A stretch of 7,533 bases of DNA from positions 1-7,533 of the forward strand of contig VBAN01000359.1 in NCBI GenBank assembly GCA_005882445.1, given 5' to 3'. Under the pieces are notes generated by a model. That model was not told where the DNA came from, searched no databases, and saw nothing but the letters and a program-made list of their open reading frames with translations. The translations under genes were made by a program, and so were the position numbers. The DNA comes from Candidatus Segetimicrobium genomatis. GTDB lineage: Bacteria > Sysuimicrobiota > Sysuimicrobiia > Sysuimicrobiales > Segetimicrobiaceae. Below, in pieces: positions 1-5,783 of the stretch (its first letter is position 1; the number at the start of each line of letters is the position of its first letter).

Positions 1-378
1 CCCAACGCGGGGTTCAACCTCTGCCCGGCCGACATCTGCCACCCTGACGCCGCCGGGGAACCCCTCCGGGACGCGAACCCCGCGGACCTGTGCCCCGCAG
101 ACCTCCCCAAGGTCGCGCTGCGGGTCGAAGGCTACACGCCGCCGGACGAGATCGTCCGAGACGTGCTGGCCCTGGTCGCGGCGGCCGGGCTCGATCTGGG
201 GGGTGTGGAGTATCTCGTCAACGATCGGGACGGGCGCGTCTACTACTACGACATCAACGCGTTGTCGAACTTCGTGACCGATGCGGTGCGCCTGGTGGGG
301 TTCGACCCGTACGCGGCGCTCGTCGACTACCTCGTCGCGCGCGGCCGGGTCCGCGAGCCCGCGCAGGTCCGACTGTAA
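1..378 (+). CDS. ATP-grasp domain protein, C-terminal part (5' end outside window)
   Basis: The frame is open from the first base to TAA at 376-378, giving the last 125 residues of a longer protein. The visible part looks like the end of an ATP-grasp ligase (RimK/glutathione synthetase type), which couples ATP hydrolysis to carboxylate-amine bond formation. The basis is GVEYL around E70 followed by VYYYDINALSNF, where D84 and N86 sit where the fold places its Mg-ATP-binding acidic residue and Asn at the end of the domain. The fragment starts with a Cys-containing stretch (NLCPADICHPD), and LCPADL follows at about residues 34-39. The substrate cannot be told because the N-terminal half is missing. 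It lies 18 nt before the transporter gene on the same strand, so the two may be co-transcribed. The family-level call is fairly secure; any specific reaction would be a guess. Confidence 0.72.
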   Translation, partial: PNAGFNLCPADICHPDAAGEPLRDANPADLCPADLPKVALRVEGYTPPDEIVRDVLALVAAAGLDLGGVEYLVNDRDGRVYYYDINALSNFVTDAVRLVGFDPYAALVDYLVARGRVREPAQVRL

Positions 379-396
379 GGTCGCCGGCCGGGTCGC

Positions 397-1236
397 GTGG
401 GTTCGCCGCTTGCCACCGTCTCCTTTGGGCTGGCGGCCGCCGCATCCTGGGGCGCGGGTGACTTCACCGGTGGAATCGCCACCCGCAAGGCGGATGTCTA
501 CGCCGTGGGCCTGGTGTCGCAGGCGGCCGGCGTCGTGGCGCTCGCGGCGCTCGCGGGTGCGCGCGCCGAGCCGTTCGCGCCGCCCCCGGCGCTGGGGTGG
601 GGAGCCGTCGCGGGCGTCTTCGGCGCGTTGGGCATCGCCGCCCTGTACCGCGCGCTCGCCGTGGGCCGGATGGGCATCGCGGCGCCGGTCACCGCCGTCC
701 TGGCGGCGGCGCTGCCGGTCTGCTTCGCCGCGCTCTCGCAGGGTCTCCCGTCTCCGCTCCAGTTCACCGGCTTTGGCCTCGCGCTCGGCGGCGTGTGGCT
801 GATCTCACGACCGGAGGGAGCGGGCGGATCTCCAGAAGGCCTGGGTCTGGCGCTGCTCGCCGGTGTGGGGTTCGGAGGATTCATGATCTTTATTGGCCAG
901 GTTCAGGCGCCGGCGGTGTTCTGGCCGCTCGCCGCCGCGAAGGTTTCGTCCCTGCTCTCGATGCTCGTGGCCGCCCGCGCCGCGGGCAGACTTCCGCGGT
1001 CGCCGCGATCGCTGCTCCTGCCGGCCGCGCTCGCCGGCCTCCTGGACGCCGGAGGCAACGCGTTCTTCGTGCTCGCCGAGCAGGGGGGACGCCTCGACGT
1101 GGCGTCTATTCTGGCCTCGCTCTACCCCGCCGCCACCGTGTTTCTGGCGCGGCTGGTCCTGGGGGAACGTGTGTCACGGACCCAGGCGGTGGGGATCGCG
1201 GCCGCACTCATCGCCATCCCGCTGATCGCGACCTGA
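397..1236 (+). CDS. EamA/DMT-family transporter
   Basis: This is a 279-residue integral membrane protein of the drug/metabolite transporter superfamily, at the usual length for two EamA repeats of five helices each. Repeat 1 covers about residues 1-135 and contains the typical SWGAGDFTGG in the first helix and ALYRALAVGRMGIAAPVTA at helices 3-4. Repeat 2 covers about 143-279 and ends with SLYPAATVFLARLVLGERVS, then a last helix (AVGIAAALIAIPLIA), the usual family ending. Members export or import small metabolites such as amino acids or purines; the substrate is not predictable here. The GTG start at 397 is chosen because the first helix begins directly after it. No strong Shine-Dalgarno precedes it, which suits translation following the ATP-grasp gene 18 nt upstream. 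The gene ends 27 nt before the stop of the opposing gene, and I see no terminator hairpin in that gap. Confidence 0.9.
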   Translation: MGSPLATVSFGLAAAASWGAGDFTGGIATRKADVYAVGLVSQAAGVVALAALAGARAEPFAPPPALGWGAVAGVFGALGIAALYRALAVGRMGIAAPVTAVLAAALPVCFAALSQGLPSPLQFTGFGLALGGVWLISRPEGAGGSPEGLGLALLAGVGFGGFMIFIGQVQAPAVFWPLAAAKVSSLLSMLVAARAAGRLPRSPRSLLLPAALAGLLDAGGNAFFVLAEQGGRLDVASILASLYPAATVFLARLVLGERVSRTQAVGIAAALIAIPLIAT

Positions 1237-1263
1237 TCCCGGCGGTGGGCGGCTCCGGAGGCT

Positions 1264-1680
1264 TCAGGGCGCCGCGAACAACTCCTGGCCGTGGGTGTCG
1301 TGAAGCCGCAACTCGGGCATGCCCGCGGGGAGGACCGACAGCGCCGCGCGCTGCTGCTCCTGCGCGCCAAAGAGGACGATCCCGGTCGCTCCGCTTCGGG
1401 CCACGAACAGGCCGAGACGCTCCTTCTGGGTCCCATCGTAAATCCGGAGCACGGAGGCGCCGTCCCGCGTCATGCCCATCCGCAGACGATGGTGGCCCGC
1501 GTCGTCGACGATGTCGATCCCCCGGCTCCGCAGCACACGGTACGACGTCACCTGCCGCAACGTGAGCGTCAGAACGGTCAGCAGGATGGTTGCAAACACC
1601 AAGGCGATCGTCATCAGTTTCATCAGCCGCTCGAGCTTTCCAATCCTGACATGCAGCGCGTCAAGCATTGCTGGCTCCAT
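1264..1680 (-). CDS. Membrane-anchored protein with 23-residue beta-type repeats
   Basis: This 138-residue protein is read on the minus strand from ATG at 1680-1678. A good Shine-Dalgarno, GGAGG, lies 8 nt upstream, which decides this start over the much longer open frame. The order is an amphipathic helix (about 5-21), one membrane segment (about 22-40, LMTIALVFATILLTVLTL), a short linker, then repeats of exactly 23 residues at 55-77, 78-100, 101-123 and a partial one at 124-138. Arg (65, 88, 111) and Gly (74, 97, 120) recur in register, and Asp (59, 82, 128) recurs in all but the third unit. The units have the hydrophobic-strand, D-x-x-G, R-x-x-L pattern of small beta-repeat domains seen in many uncharacterised bacterial proteins. 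The function is unknown. Topology with the repeats outside the membrane is inferred. It is transcribed away from the esterase and converges on the transporter. Confidence 0.82.
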   Translation of the reverse strand: MEPAMLDALHVRIGKLERLMKLMTIALVFATILLTVLTLTLRQVTSYRVLRSRGIDIVDDAGHHRLRMGMTRDGASVLRIYDGTQKERLGLFVARSGATGIVLFGAQEQQRAALSVLPAGMPELRLHDTHGQELFAAP

Positions 1681-1688
1681 GAGAGCCA

Positions 1689-1693
1689 CCTCC
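1689..1693 (-). promoter_or_regulatory. Ribosome binding site of the minus-strand repeat protein
   Basis: The plus-strand CCTCC reads GGAGG on the minus strand and lies 8 nt before the ATG at 1680. It fixes the start of the repeat protein. Confidence 0.8.
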
Positions 1694-1753
1694 GTCTCAC
1701 TCGAGGAGACAATGATTCGAGGTTCGCCGCGGCCGCGGGGCCGGCGCCGGATC

Positions 1754-1759
1754 AGGAGG
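1754..1759 (+). promoter_or_regulatory. Ribosome binding site of the esterase
   Basis: A perfect AGGAGG lies 7 nt before the ATG at 1767. It sits in the 86-nt divergent gap (1681-1766), which must hold the promoters for both directions. I could not identify convincing -35/-10 boxes in that gap. Confidence 0.85.
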
Positions 1760-1766
1760 ATCGCAG

Positions 1767-2795
1767 ATGCTGCCGTGGAGCATCGACATGCGCGGACGGT
1801 TCGAGGAGCACCGATTCGACAGCGCCGCCCTGCGGGGCAATCCGTTGGGCGACCCCTCCCAGCGCCCGCTGTGGGTGTACCTGCCGCCGGGATACGACGA
1901 CGCGCCCACCCGCCGGTACCCGACGATCTACCAGATCCAGGGCCTGACCGGCCAGGTCGACATGTGGCGGAATCGCTCGCCGTTCCGGAAGAACTTCCCC
2001 GAACTTGCCGACGAGCTGCTCGCGCGCGGGGAAGCTCCGCCGTGCATCGTCGTCTGGGTGGACTGCTGGACCTCGCTCGGCGGAAGCCAGTTCCTGGATT
2101 CACCGGGGACGGGCCGGTATCACACCTACCTCTGCGAGGAGATCGTCCCCTGGATCGACGGGCGCTACCGCACCCTGCCCGAGCGTGAGCACCGGGGGAT
2201 CGCCGGCAAATCGAGCGGCGGCTACGGCGCCATGGTGACCCCCATGCTCCGGCCGGACCTCTGGGGCGGACTGGCCACGCACGCGGGGGACGCGCTGTTT
2301 GAGATCTGCTACCTCCCGGATTTCCGGGCGTCGGCCCGGGCGCTGCGAGATCACTACGGCGGCTCGTTCGAGCAATTCTGGAAGGACTTCCGCAGCCGCC
2401 CGGCCTTCGCCAAAGACTCCGACCATCATCTGCTCAACGACTGGTGCATGGCCGCATGCTATTCGACCGATCCCGACGGGACGGTCCGGCTGCCGTACGA
2501 TCCTGCCACCGGCGCCCTCATCCCTGCCGTCTGGGCGCGGTGGCTGGCGTGGGACCCGGTGCGGATGGTCCCCCGGCACGCCGCCGCCCTCAGGACGATG
2601 CGGGCCATCTACATCGACGCGGGCAGGCGCGACCAGTTCTTCCTGGATCTGGGCGCCGAGGCCTTCCGCCGGGCGCTCGCGGAGATCGGGGTCACCGACG
2701 TGTACTTTGAACTCTTCGACGCCACCCACAGCAACATCGAGTACCGCTATCCCCTCAGCCTGCAATATCTCGCGGAGCGGCTGACCCCGCGGTGA
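1767..2795 (+). CDS. Alpha/beta-hydrolase, putative esterase (esterase D / PF00756 type)
   Basis: This 342-residue serine hydrolase probably cleaves a carboxylic ester in the cytoplasm; there is no signal peptide. The N-terminal part has the family's RPLWVYLPPGYDD strand-turn and YPTIYQIQGLTG near the oxyanion region. The nucleophile elbow is GKSSGG, with S149 as nucleophile. The likely acid is D289 in DAGRRDQFFLD, and the likely histidine is H321 in DATHSNIEYRYP, giving a complete Ser-Asp-His triad in family order and spacing. About residues 175-265 form a longer, partly charged insert after the nucleophile that may act as a lid. The start is fixed by a perfect Shine-Dalgarno. It is the first gene of the plus-strand run, 55 nt ahead of the dehydratase. 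Relatives include S-formylglutathione hydrolases, feruloyl esterases and siderophore esterases. The substrate is unknown, though the next gene suggests an ester or lactone feeding a hydroxy-acid pathway. Confidence 0.88.
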   Translation: MLPWSIDMRGRFEEHRFDSAALRGNPLGDPSQRPLWVYLPPGYDDAPTRRYPTIYQIQGLTGQVDMWRNRSPFRKNFPELADELLARGEAPPCIVVWVDCWTSLGGSQFLDSPGTGRYHTYLCEEIVPWIDGRYRTLPEREHRGIAGKSSGGYGAMVTPMLRPDLWGGLATHAGDALFEICYLPDFRASARALRDHYGGSFEQFWKDFRSRPAFAKDSDHHLLNDWCMAACYSTDPDGTVRLPYDPATGALIPAVWARWLAWDPVRMVPRHAAALRTMRAIYIDAGRRDQFFLDLGAEAFRRALAEIGVTDVYFELFDATHSNIEYRYPLSLQYLAERLTPR

Positions 2796-2850
2796 CCGCC
2801 GTGGACCCGGCGCGACCTCTGCGGACCGCGCGTCCCGGAGCGCCGGCGAC

Positions 2851-3957
2851 GTGAAGATCACGCGGATCGAGGTCTTCGGCTACGATCTGCACTACGTGCA
2901 CGGCAGCTACGTCATGTCCGGGGGGCGGGTGGTCACGGGGCTTCCAAGCACCGTGGTGCGCCTCACCGCCGATGACGGCCTGACCGGCTGGGGAGAGGTC
3001 TGCCCCCTGGGGCCCGCCTACCTGCCCGCGTTCGCCGAGGGCGCGCGCGCCGCGCTGCGCGAGATGGCTCCCGCCGTGGTGGGCCTCGACCCCCGCAACC
3101 TGGGCCTCATCAACGACCGGATGGACGCCGCCCTGCGGGGTCACGGGTACGCGAAGAGCCCCATCGACATCGCCTGCTGGGATCTGCTCGGCCGGGCGGC
3201 GGGGTGTCCTGTCTCCACGCTGCTCGGCGGCCTGAGACAGCCCGGCTTTCCACTCTATATCGCGGTGCCGCTCGGCTCCGCGGAGGAGATGGCCGCGTAT
3301 GCGCGGGCGAGGCGGGCGGAGGGCATCCACCGCTTCCAGCTCAAGATCGGCGATGATCCGTACACCGACCGCGATCGGGTCGAAGCCGTGCTCGGGGTGA
3401 CCGATCAGGCCGACATGGTGATCGCCGACGCCAACGGCGGGTGGACGCTGCAGGAAGCGACGGTGGGCGCCCGGCTCCTCGAGCCGCTGCCGCGCGTCTA
3501 CCTCGAGCAGCCGTGCCCGACGCTCGAGGAATGCCTCTACGTCCGCCGCCGCACCACGCTCCCCATCGTGCTCGACGAGATCATCACCGACGTCCACTCC
3601 CTCCTGCGCGCCTTCCAGGCTGGGGCGATGGAGGCGATCAACCTCAAGATCAGCAAAGTGGGCGGACTCACCAGGGCACGGGTGATCCGCGACCTGGCCG
3701 CCGCCCTGGGCGTGCGCATGACGATCGAGGACACGTGGGGCGGGGATGTCGTCACGGCCGCGATCAGCCACCTGGCCGGCAGTACCGCGCCCGAGATGCT
3801 GTTCACCGTGTCGTTCATGAATGACTGGGTGAAGGAGCATATCGCCGGACACCGCCCCCGGTCGCAGCGCGGGGCCGGCGCGCCGCCGGAAGGTCCCGGG
3901 CTGGGCATTGAGGTCGACGCATCGTCGCTGGGGACGCCGCTCTTCACCTGGCCGTGA
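2851..3957 (+). CDS. Enolase-superfamily (MR/MLE) dehydratase, cis-3-hydroxy-L-proline dehydratase-like
   Basis: This 368-residue protein is of normal length for the mandelate racemase/muconate-lactonizing group, whose members abstract the proton alpha to a carboxylate with Mg2+ help. An N-terminal capping domain (about 1-125, with SGGR, GWGE and KSPIDIACWDLLG) precedes the barrel. Expected metal ligands are D193 (DANGGW), E219 (LEQPC) and D242 (LDE). Candidate acid/base lysines are K165 (FQLKIG) and K266 (LKISKVGGLTRAR). The first lysine of the usual KxK pair is Q163. The IEDTWGGD segment at 292-299 and the overall sequence resemble, from memory, the cis-3-hydroxy-L-proline dehydratase/hydroxyproline-betaine group. 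That subgroup call is an inference; the superfamily call is firm. The GTG start has GGAG 10 nt upstream. The stop TGA overlaps the GTG start of the metal transporter (GTGA), implying translational coupling. Confidence 0.88.
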   Translation: MKITRIEVFGYDLHYVHGSYVMSGGRVVTGLPSTVVRLTADDGLTGWGEVCPLGPAYLPAFAEGARAALREMAPAVVGLDPRNLGLINDRMDAALRGHGYAKSPIDIACWDLLGRAAGCPVSTLLGGLRQPGFPLYIAVPLGSAEEMAAYARARRAEGIHRFQLKIGDDPYTDRDRVEAVLGVTDQADMVIADANGGWTLQEATVGARLLEPLPRVYLEQPCPTLEECLYVRRRTTLPIVLDEIITDVHSLLRAFQAGAMEAINLKISKVGGLTRARVIRDLAAALGVRMTIEDTWGGDVVTAAISHLAGSTAPEMLFTVSFMNDWVKEHIAGHRPRSQRGAGAPPEGPGLGIEVDASSLGTPLFTWP

Positions 3958-5729
3958 CGGCGCCCGAGGGACCCGCGGGAGGGCGGCACGCCCCGGACGA
4001 GCGCGCACCTCACGTCCTCCATCACCGCCGGACGTGGCGGCAGTTCTTCCAGGTCATGGGCCCAGGGGTCGTGTCGGGGGCCGCCGACAACGATCCGGCC
4101 GGGATCGTCACCTATATCCAGGTGGGGGCGACCACGGGCGTGGGGCTTCTGTGGTTGTTGCTGGTGTCGACGCCCATGCTCTACTACCTCGAGGAGATGT
4201 CGACCCGGCTCGGGGTGGTCACCAAGCGGGGGATCGGACGGGTCCTCCGCGACCGCTACGGCCGCGGGGTCGCCGCCGCCGTGATCGGGCCGCTCATCCT
4301 GTCGAACGTCGTCACCATCGGCGCGGACCTTGTCGGCACCGCGACCGCCGTCCAGCTCCTCACCGGGATCAACTGGGAGTGGTGGATCGTTCCCCTCGCC
4401 GCCCTGCTGGCCGCCGCGCTCATCTTCGCCAGTTACCGGACGATCAGCCGGTTCCTGCTGGTGCTGACGCCGTTGTTTGTCCTGTACATCATCACGGGGT
4501 TCATCGTCCGTCCCCACTGGGACGCGGTGCTGCGGGCCACGTTCATCCCTGCGGTGCGGTTCACCCCCACGTATCTGACGGCGGCCCTGGGGCTCCTCGG
4601 CGCCACGCTCACGCCCTACATGTTCTTCTGGCAGGCCACCGAGCAGGTCGAGGCGCGGCGCAAGGTGGAGGATCTGGCGGATGAACGGATCGATGTGGCG
4701 GCGGGAATGGTCTACGCGAACCTGGTGTTCTACTTCGTCATCCTCGTTGCCGGCGTTGTGTTCTACGGGAAGGGCGTGAGCGTTCAGACCGTGAACGACG
4801 CGGCGCTGTCTCTGCGCCCCCTGGCCGGGGCCGGCGCGGCGCTGCTCTTCGGGCTCGGCATCCTGGTGAGCGGCATCCTCTCGGTCCCCGTCATGGCCGC
4901 CTGCACCGCGTACAGCCTGGCGGAATTCTTCGGGTGGGTGGAAGGGCTGGACAAGGAGGTCCGGCGGGCCCGCGGATTCTACCTGATCATCGCCGGAGCG
5001 CTCGGCACCGGCGCCGCGATCGGGCTCCTGCGCATCTCCCCGGTCGCGCTCATGTACTGGTCGCAGATCATCAACGGATTCCTCCTGGCTCCCCTGTTCT
5101 TCACGCTCGTGCGCCTGGGGAACGACCGCCGGGTGCTGGGGAAACACACCAACGGGATCCTGTCCAACATCGTGGGGTGGGGCGCGGTGCTCTTGACGCT
5201 CGCGCTCGCGATCCTGACGCTCCGGCAGATCGTCGGGACCGGTCCACAACCGCGCCTTACGATTGGTTCAGCGCTGAACATCAGCGCTGACAAGAGGAGG
5301 CGAATCATGAGAGCGGTGCTAGGGATCCTGGTGGTGCTGGCGGTGGTCGCGGGCGTGGCAGGCTTCGCGACGTATTCCTACAATCTCGGGGTCGCCCAGG
5401 GGCTGGCTCAGCACGGCGGGGCGCCGGCCCCAGGCCCGGGGGCCGGGCCAGGTGGCCCGGGCGCCGCCCCGTACCCGATGTACGCATATCCGGCGTACCC
5501 GTCTGGGTACCCATTTCACGGCCCCTTCGGCTTCGGATTCTTCGGACTGCTGGGACCGATCCTGTTCATCTTCCTGCTCTTCGCGCTCGCGCGTGGACTG
5601 TTCTGGCGCGGGTATGGATATGGGTGCGGCAGGGGGTGGGGAAGAGGGGTGCCGCCGCGATTTGAGGAATGGCACCGCCGGGCCCATGAACAGCCCAAGG
5701 AATCCACGGGTGCCACCGGGACGGTGTAA
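3954..5729 (+). CDS. Nramp-family divalent metal transporter, open in frame into a small membrane protein
   Basis: Residues about 28-428 form an Nramp (SLC11, PF01566) transporter with about 11 membrane helices, expected to move a divalent cation across the inner membrane. The GTG start overlaps the upstream TGA. The helix-1 motif, DPGN in Mn/Fe transporters, is DPAG here (D47-G50). The helix-6 MPH motif is TPY (T220-Y222), followed by MFFWQATEQVE. Both the Asn and the Met that bind Mn2+ are therefore replaced, as in divergent Nramp branches that include Mg2+ transporters, so the metal is uncertain and mntH is not assigned. The transporter should end near residue 428, but no stop follows. The frame runs through about 23 linker residues into the 140-residue protein at 5307, giving 591 residues. 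Either this is a real fusion, or a base error or indel near 5230-5275 hides a stop: the other two frames stop at 5275-5277 and 5288-5290. The perfect internal Shine-Dalgarno suggests two proteins. Confidence 0.85.
   Translation: MTAPEGPAGGRHAPDERAPHVLHHRRTWRQFFQVMGPGVVSGAADNDPAGIVTYIQVGATTGVGLLWLLLVSTPMLYYLEEMSTRLGVVTKRGIGRVLRDRYGRGVAAAVIGPLILSNVVTIGADLVGTATAVQLLTGINWEWWIVPLAALLAAALIFASYRTISRFLLVLTPLFVLYIITGFIVRPHWDAVLRATFIPAVRFTPTYLTAALGLLGATLTPYMFFWQATEQVEARRKVEDLADERIDVAAGMVYANLVFYFVILVAGVVFYGKGVSVQTVNDAALSLRPLAGAGAALLFGLGILVSGILSVPVMAACTAYSLAEFFGWVEGLDKEVRRARGFYLIIAGALGTGAAIGLLRISPVALMYWSQIINGFLLAPLFFTLVRLGNDRRVLGKHTNGILSNIVGWGAVLLTLALAILTLRQIVGTGPQPRLTIGSALNISADKRRRIMRAVLGILVVLAVVAGVAGFATYSYNLGVAQGLAQHGGAPAPGPGAGPGGPGAAPYPMYAYPAYPSGYPFHGPFGFGFFGLLGPILFIFLLFALARGLFWRGYGYGCGRGWGRGVPPRFEEWHRRAHEQPKESTGATGTV
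5268..5290 (+). repeat. Tandem pair of a 10-nt palindrome (hairpin or operator)
   Basis: TCAGCGCTGA occurs at 5268-5277 and again at 5281-5290, separated by ACA. Each copy is its own reverse complement, so the pair is at once a direct repeat with a 13-nt period and a 10-bp stem with a 3-nt loop. It ends 4 nt before the Shine-Dalgarno of the small membrane protein. It could be a pair of operator sites, or an RNA hairpin separating the transporter from the sensory module. It lies inside the open Nramp frame, and its two TGA triplets fall in the two other frames. Confidence 0.9.
5295..5300 (+). promoter_or_regulatory. Internal ribosome binding site for the small membrane protein
   Basis: AGGAGG lies 6 nt before the ATG at 5307, a near-ideal arrangement. 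It supports independent initiation of the small membrane protein although the upstream frame is still open. Confidence 0.85.
5307..5729 (+). CDS. Small two-helix membrane protein upstream of a two-component system
   Basis: This 140-residue protein shares its frame with the Nramp gene but has its own strong Shine-Dalgarno and a natural N-terminus (MRAVLGILVVLAVVAGVAGF). The order is: membrane helix at 4-22; conserved-looking YSYNLGVAQGLAQ at 23-35; a Pro/Gly/Ala linker at 39-53; four Tyr-Pro pairs at 56-69; an aromatic glycine-rich turn and second helix at about 74-97; a Gly-rich, Arg/Trp-bearing stretch at 101-114; and a charged tail with VPPRFEEWHRRAHE at 115-128. From memory, proteins of this build (GFGFFG helix, VPPxFEEWHRRAHE tail) recur next to response regulators in GC-rich bacteria. 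The function is unknown. The position and topology suggest a membrane partner of the kinase, which is inference. Its stop codon forms part of the left arm of the following hairpin. Confidence 0.78.
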   Translation: MRAVLGILVVLAVVAGVAGFATYSYNLGVAQGLAQHGGAPAPGPGAGPGGPGAAPYPMYAYPAYPSGYPFHGPFGFGFFGLLGPILFIFLLFALARGLFWRGYGYGCGRGWGRGVPPRFEEWHRRAHEQPKESTGATGTV

Positions 5730-5765
5730 GCGCCGGATGGGGGGGACGCCCCCCATCCGGCGCTT
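5728..5765 (+). repeat. Perfect 17-bp inverted repeat (hairpin, possible attenuator)
   Basis: The arms at 5728-5744 and 5749-5765 are perfectly complementary (AAGCGCCGGATGGGGGG and its complement), with a GACG loop. The left arm includes the last two bases of the TAA stop of the small membrane protein, and the right arm ends 18 nt before the response regulator start. Only two T residues follow the stem's GC part and no U-tract comes after, so this is not a standard intrinsic terminator. It could be a partial terminator, an mRNA processing or stability element, or a copy of a dispersed palindromic repeat. Confidence 0.92.
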
Positions 5766-5783
5766 CGGACCGCGACACGCGCC

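Noticed and set aside
597..1565. A 322-codon plus-strand frame across the EamA gene and the minus-strand gene
   Set aside because: It crosses two well-supported genes in another frame and strand and is Arg/Gly/Ala-rich noise.
1694..1710. GTCTC...GAGAC inverted repeat around CTCGAG in the divergent gap as an operator
   Set aside because: The arms are only 5 nt and the inner palindrome is off-centre, so this is expected by chance in a short GC-rich gap.
1681..2103. N-terminal extension of the minus-strand repeat protein up to position 2103
   Set aside because: The extension would overlap the esterase and is Arg/Pro/Ser-rich noise. The ATG at 1680 has a good Shine-Dalgarno and begins a sensible helix.
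2755..4008. A 417-codon minus-strand open frame
   Set aside because: It lies wholly over the esterase end and the dehydratase. Its composition is typical of GC-rich antisense frames and it has no recognisable motifs.
5193..5198. TTGACG as a -35 box for the small membrane protein and two-component genes
   Set aside because: No -10-like hexamer lies at the expected distance, and the bases encode the last Nramp helix.
3537..5249. A 570-codon open frame on the minus strand opposite the dehydratase and Nramp genes
   Set aside because: It is an antisense shadow of high-GC codon use. Its translation is low-complexity, charged and without domains, while the plus strand has clear families throughout.
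5728..5765. The 17-bp hairpin as a standard Rho-independent terminator
   Set aside because: No run of T follows the stem, and the next gene is 18 nt away on the same strand and appears to belong to the same module.
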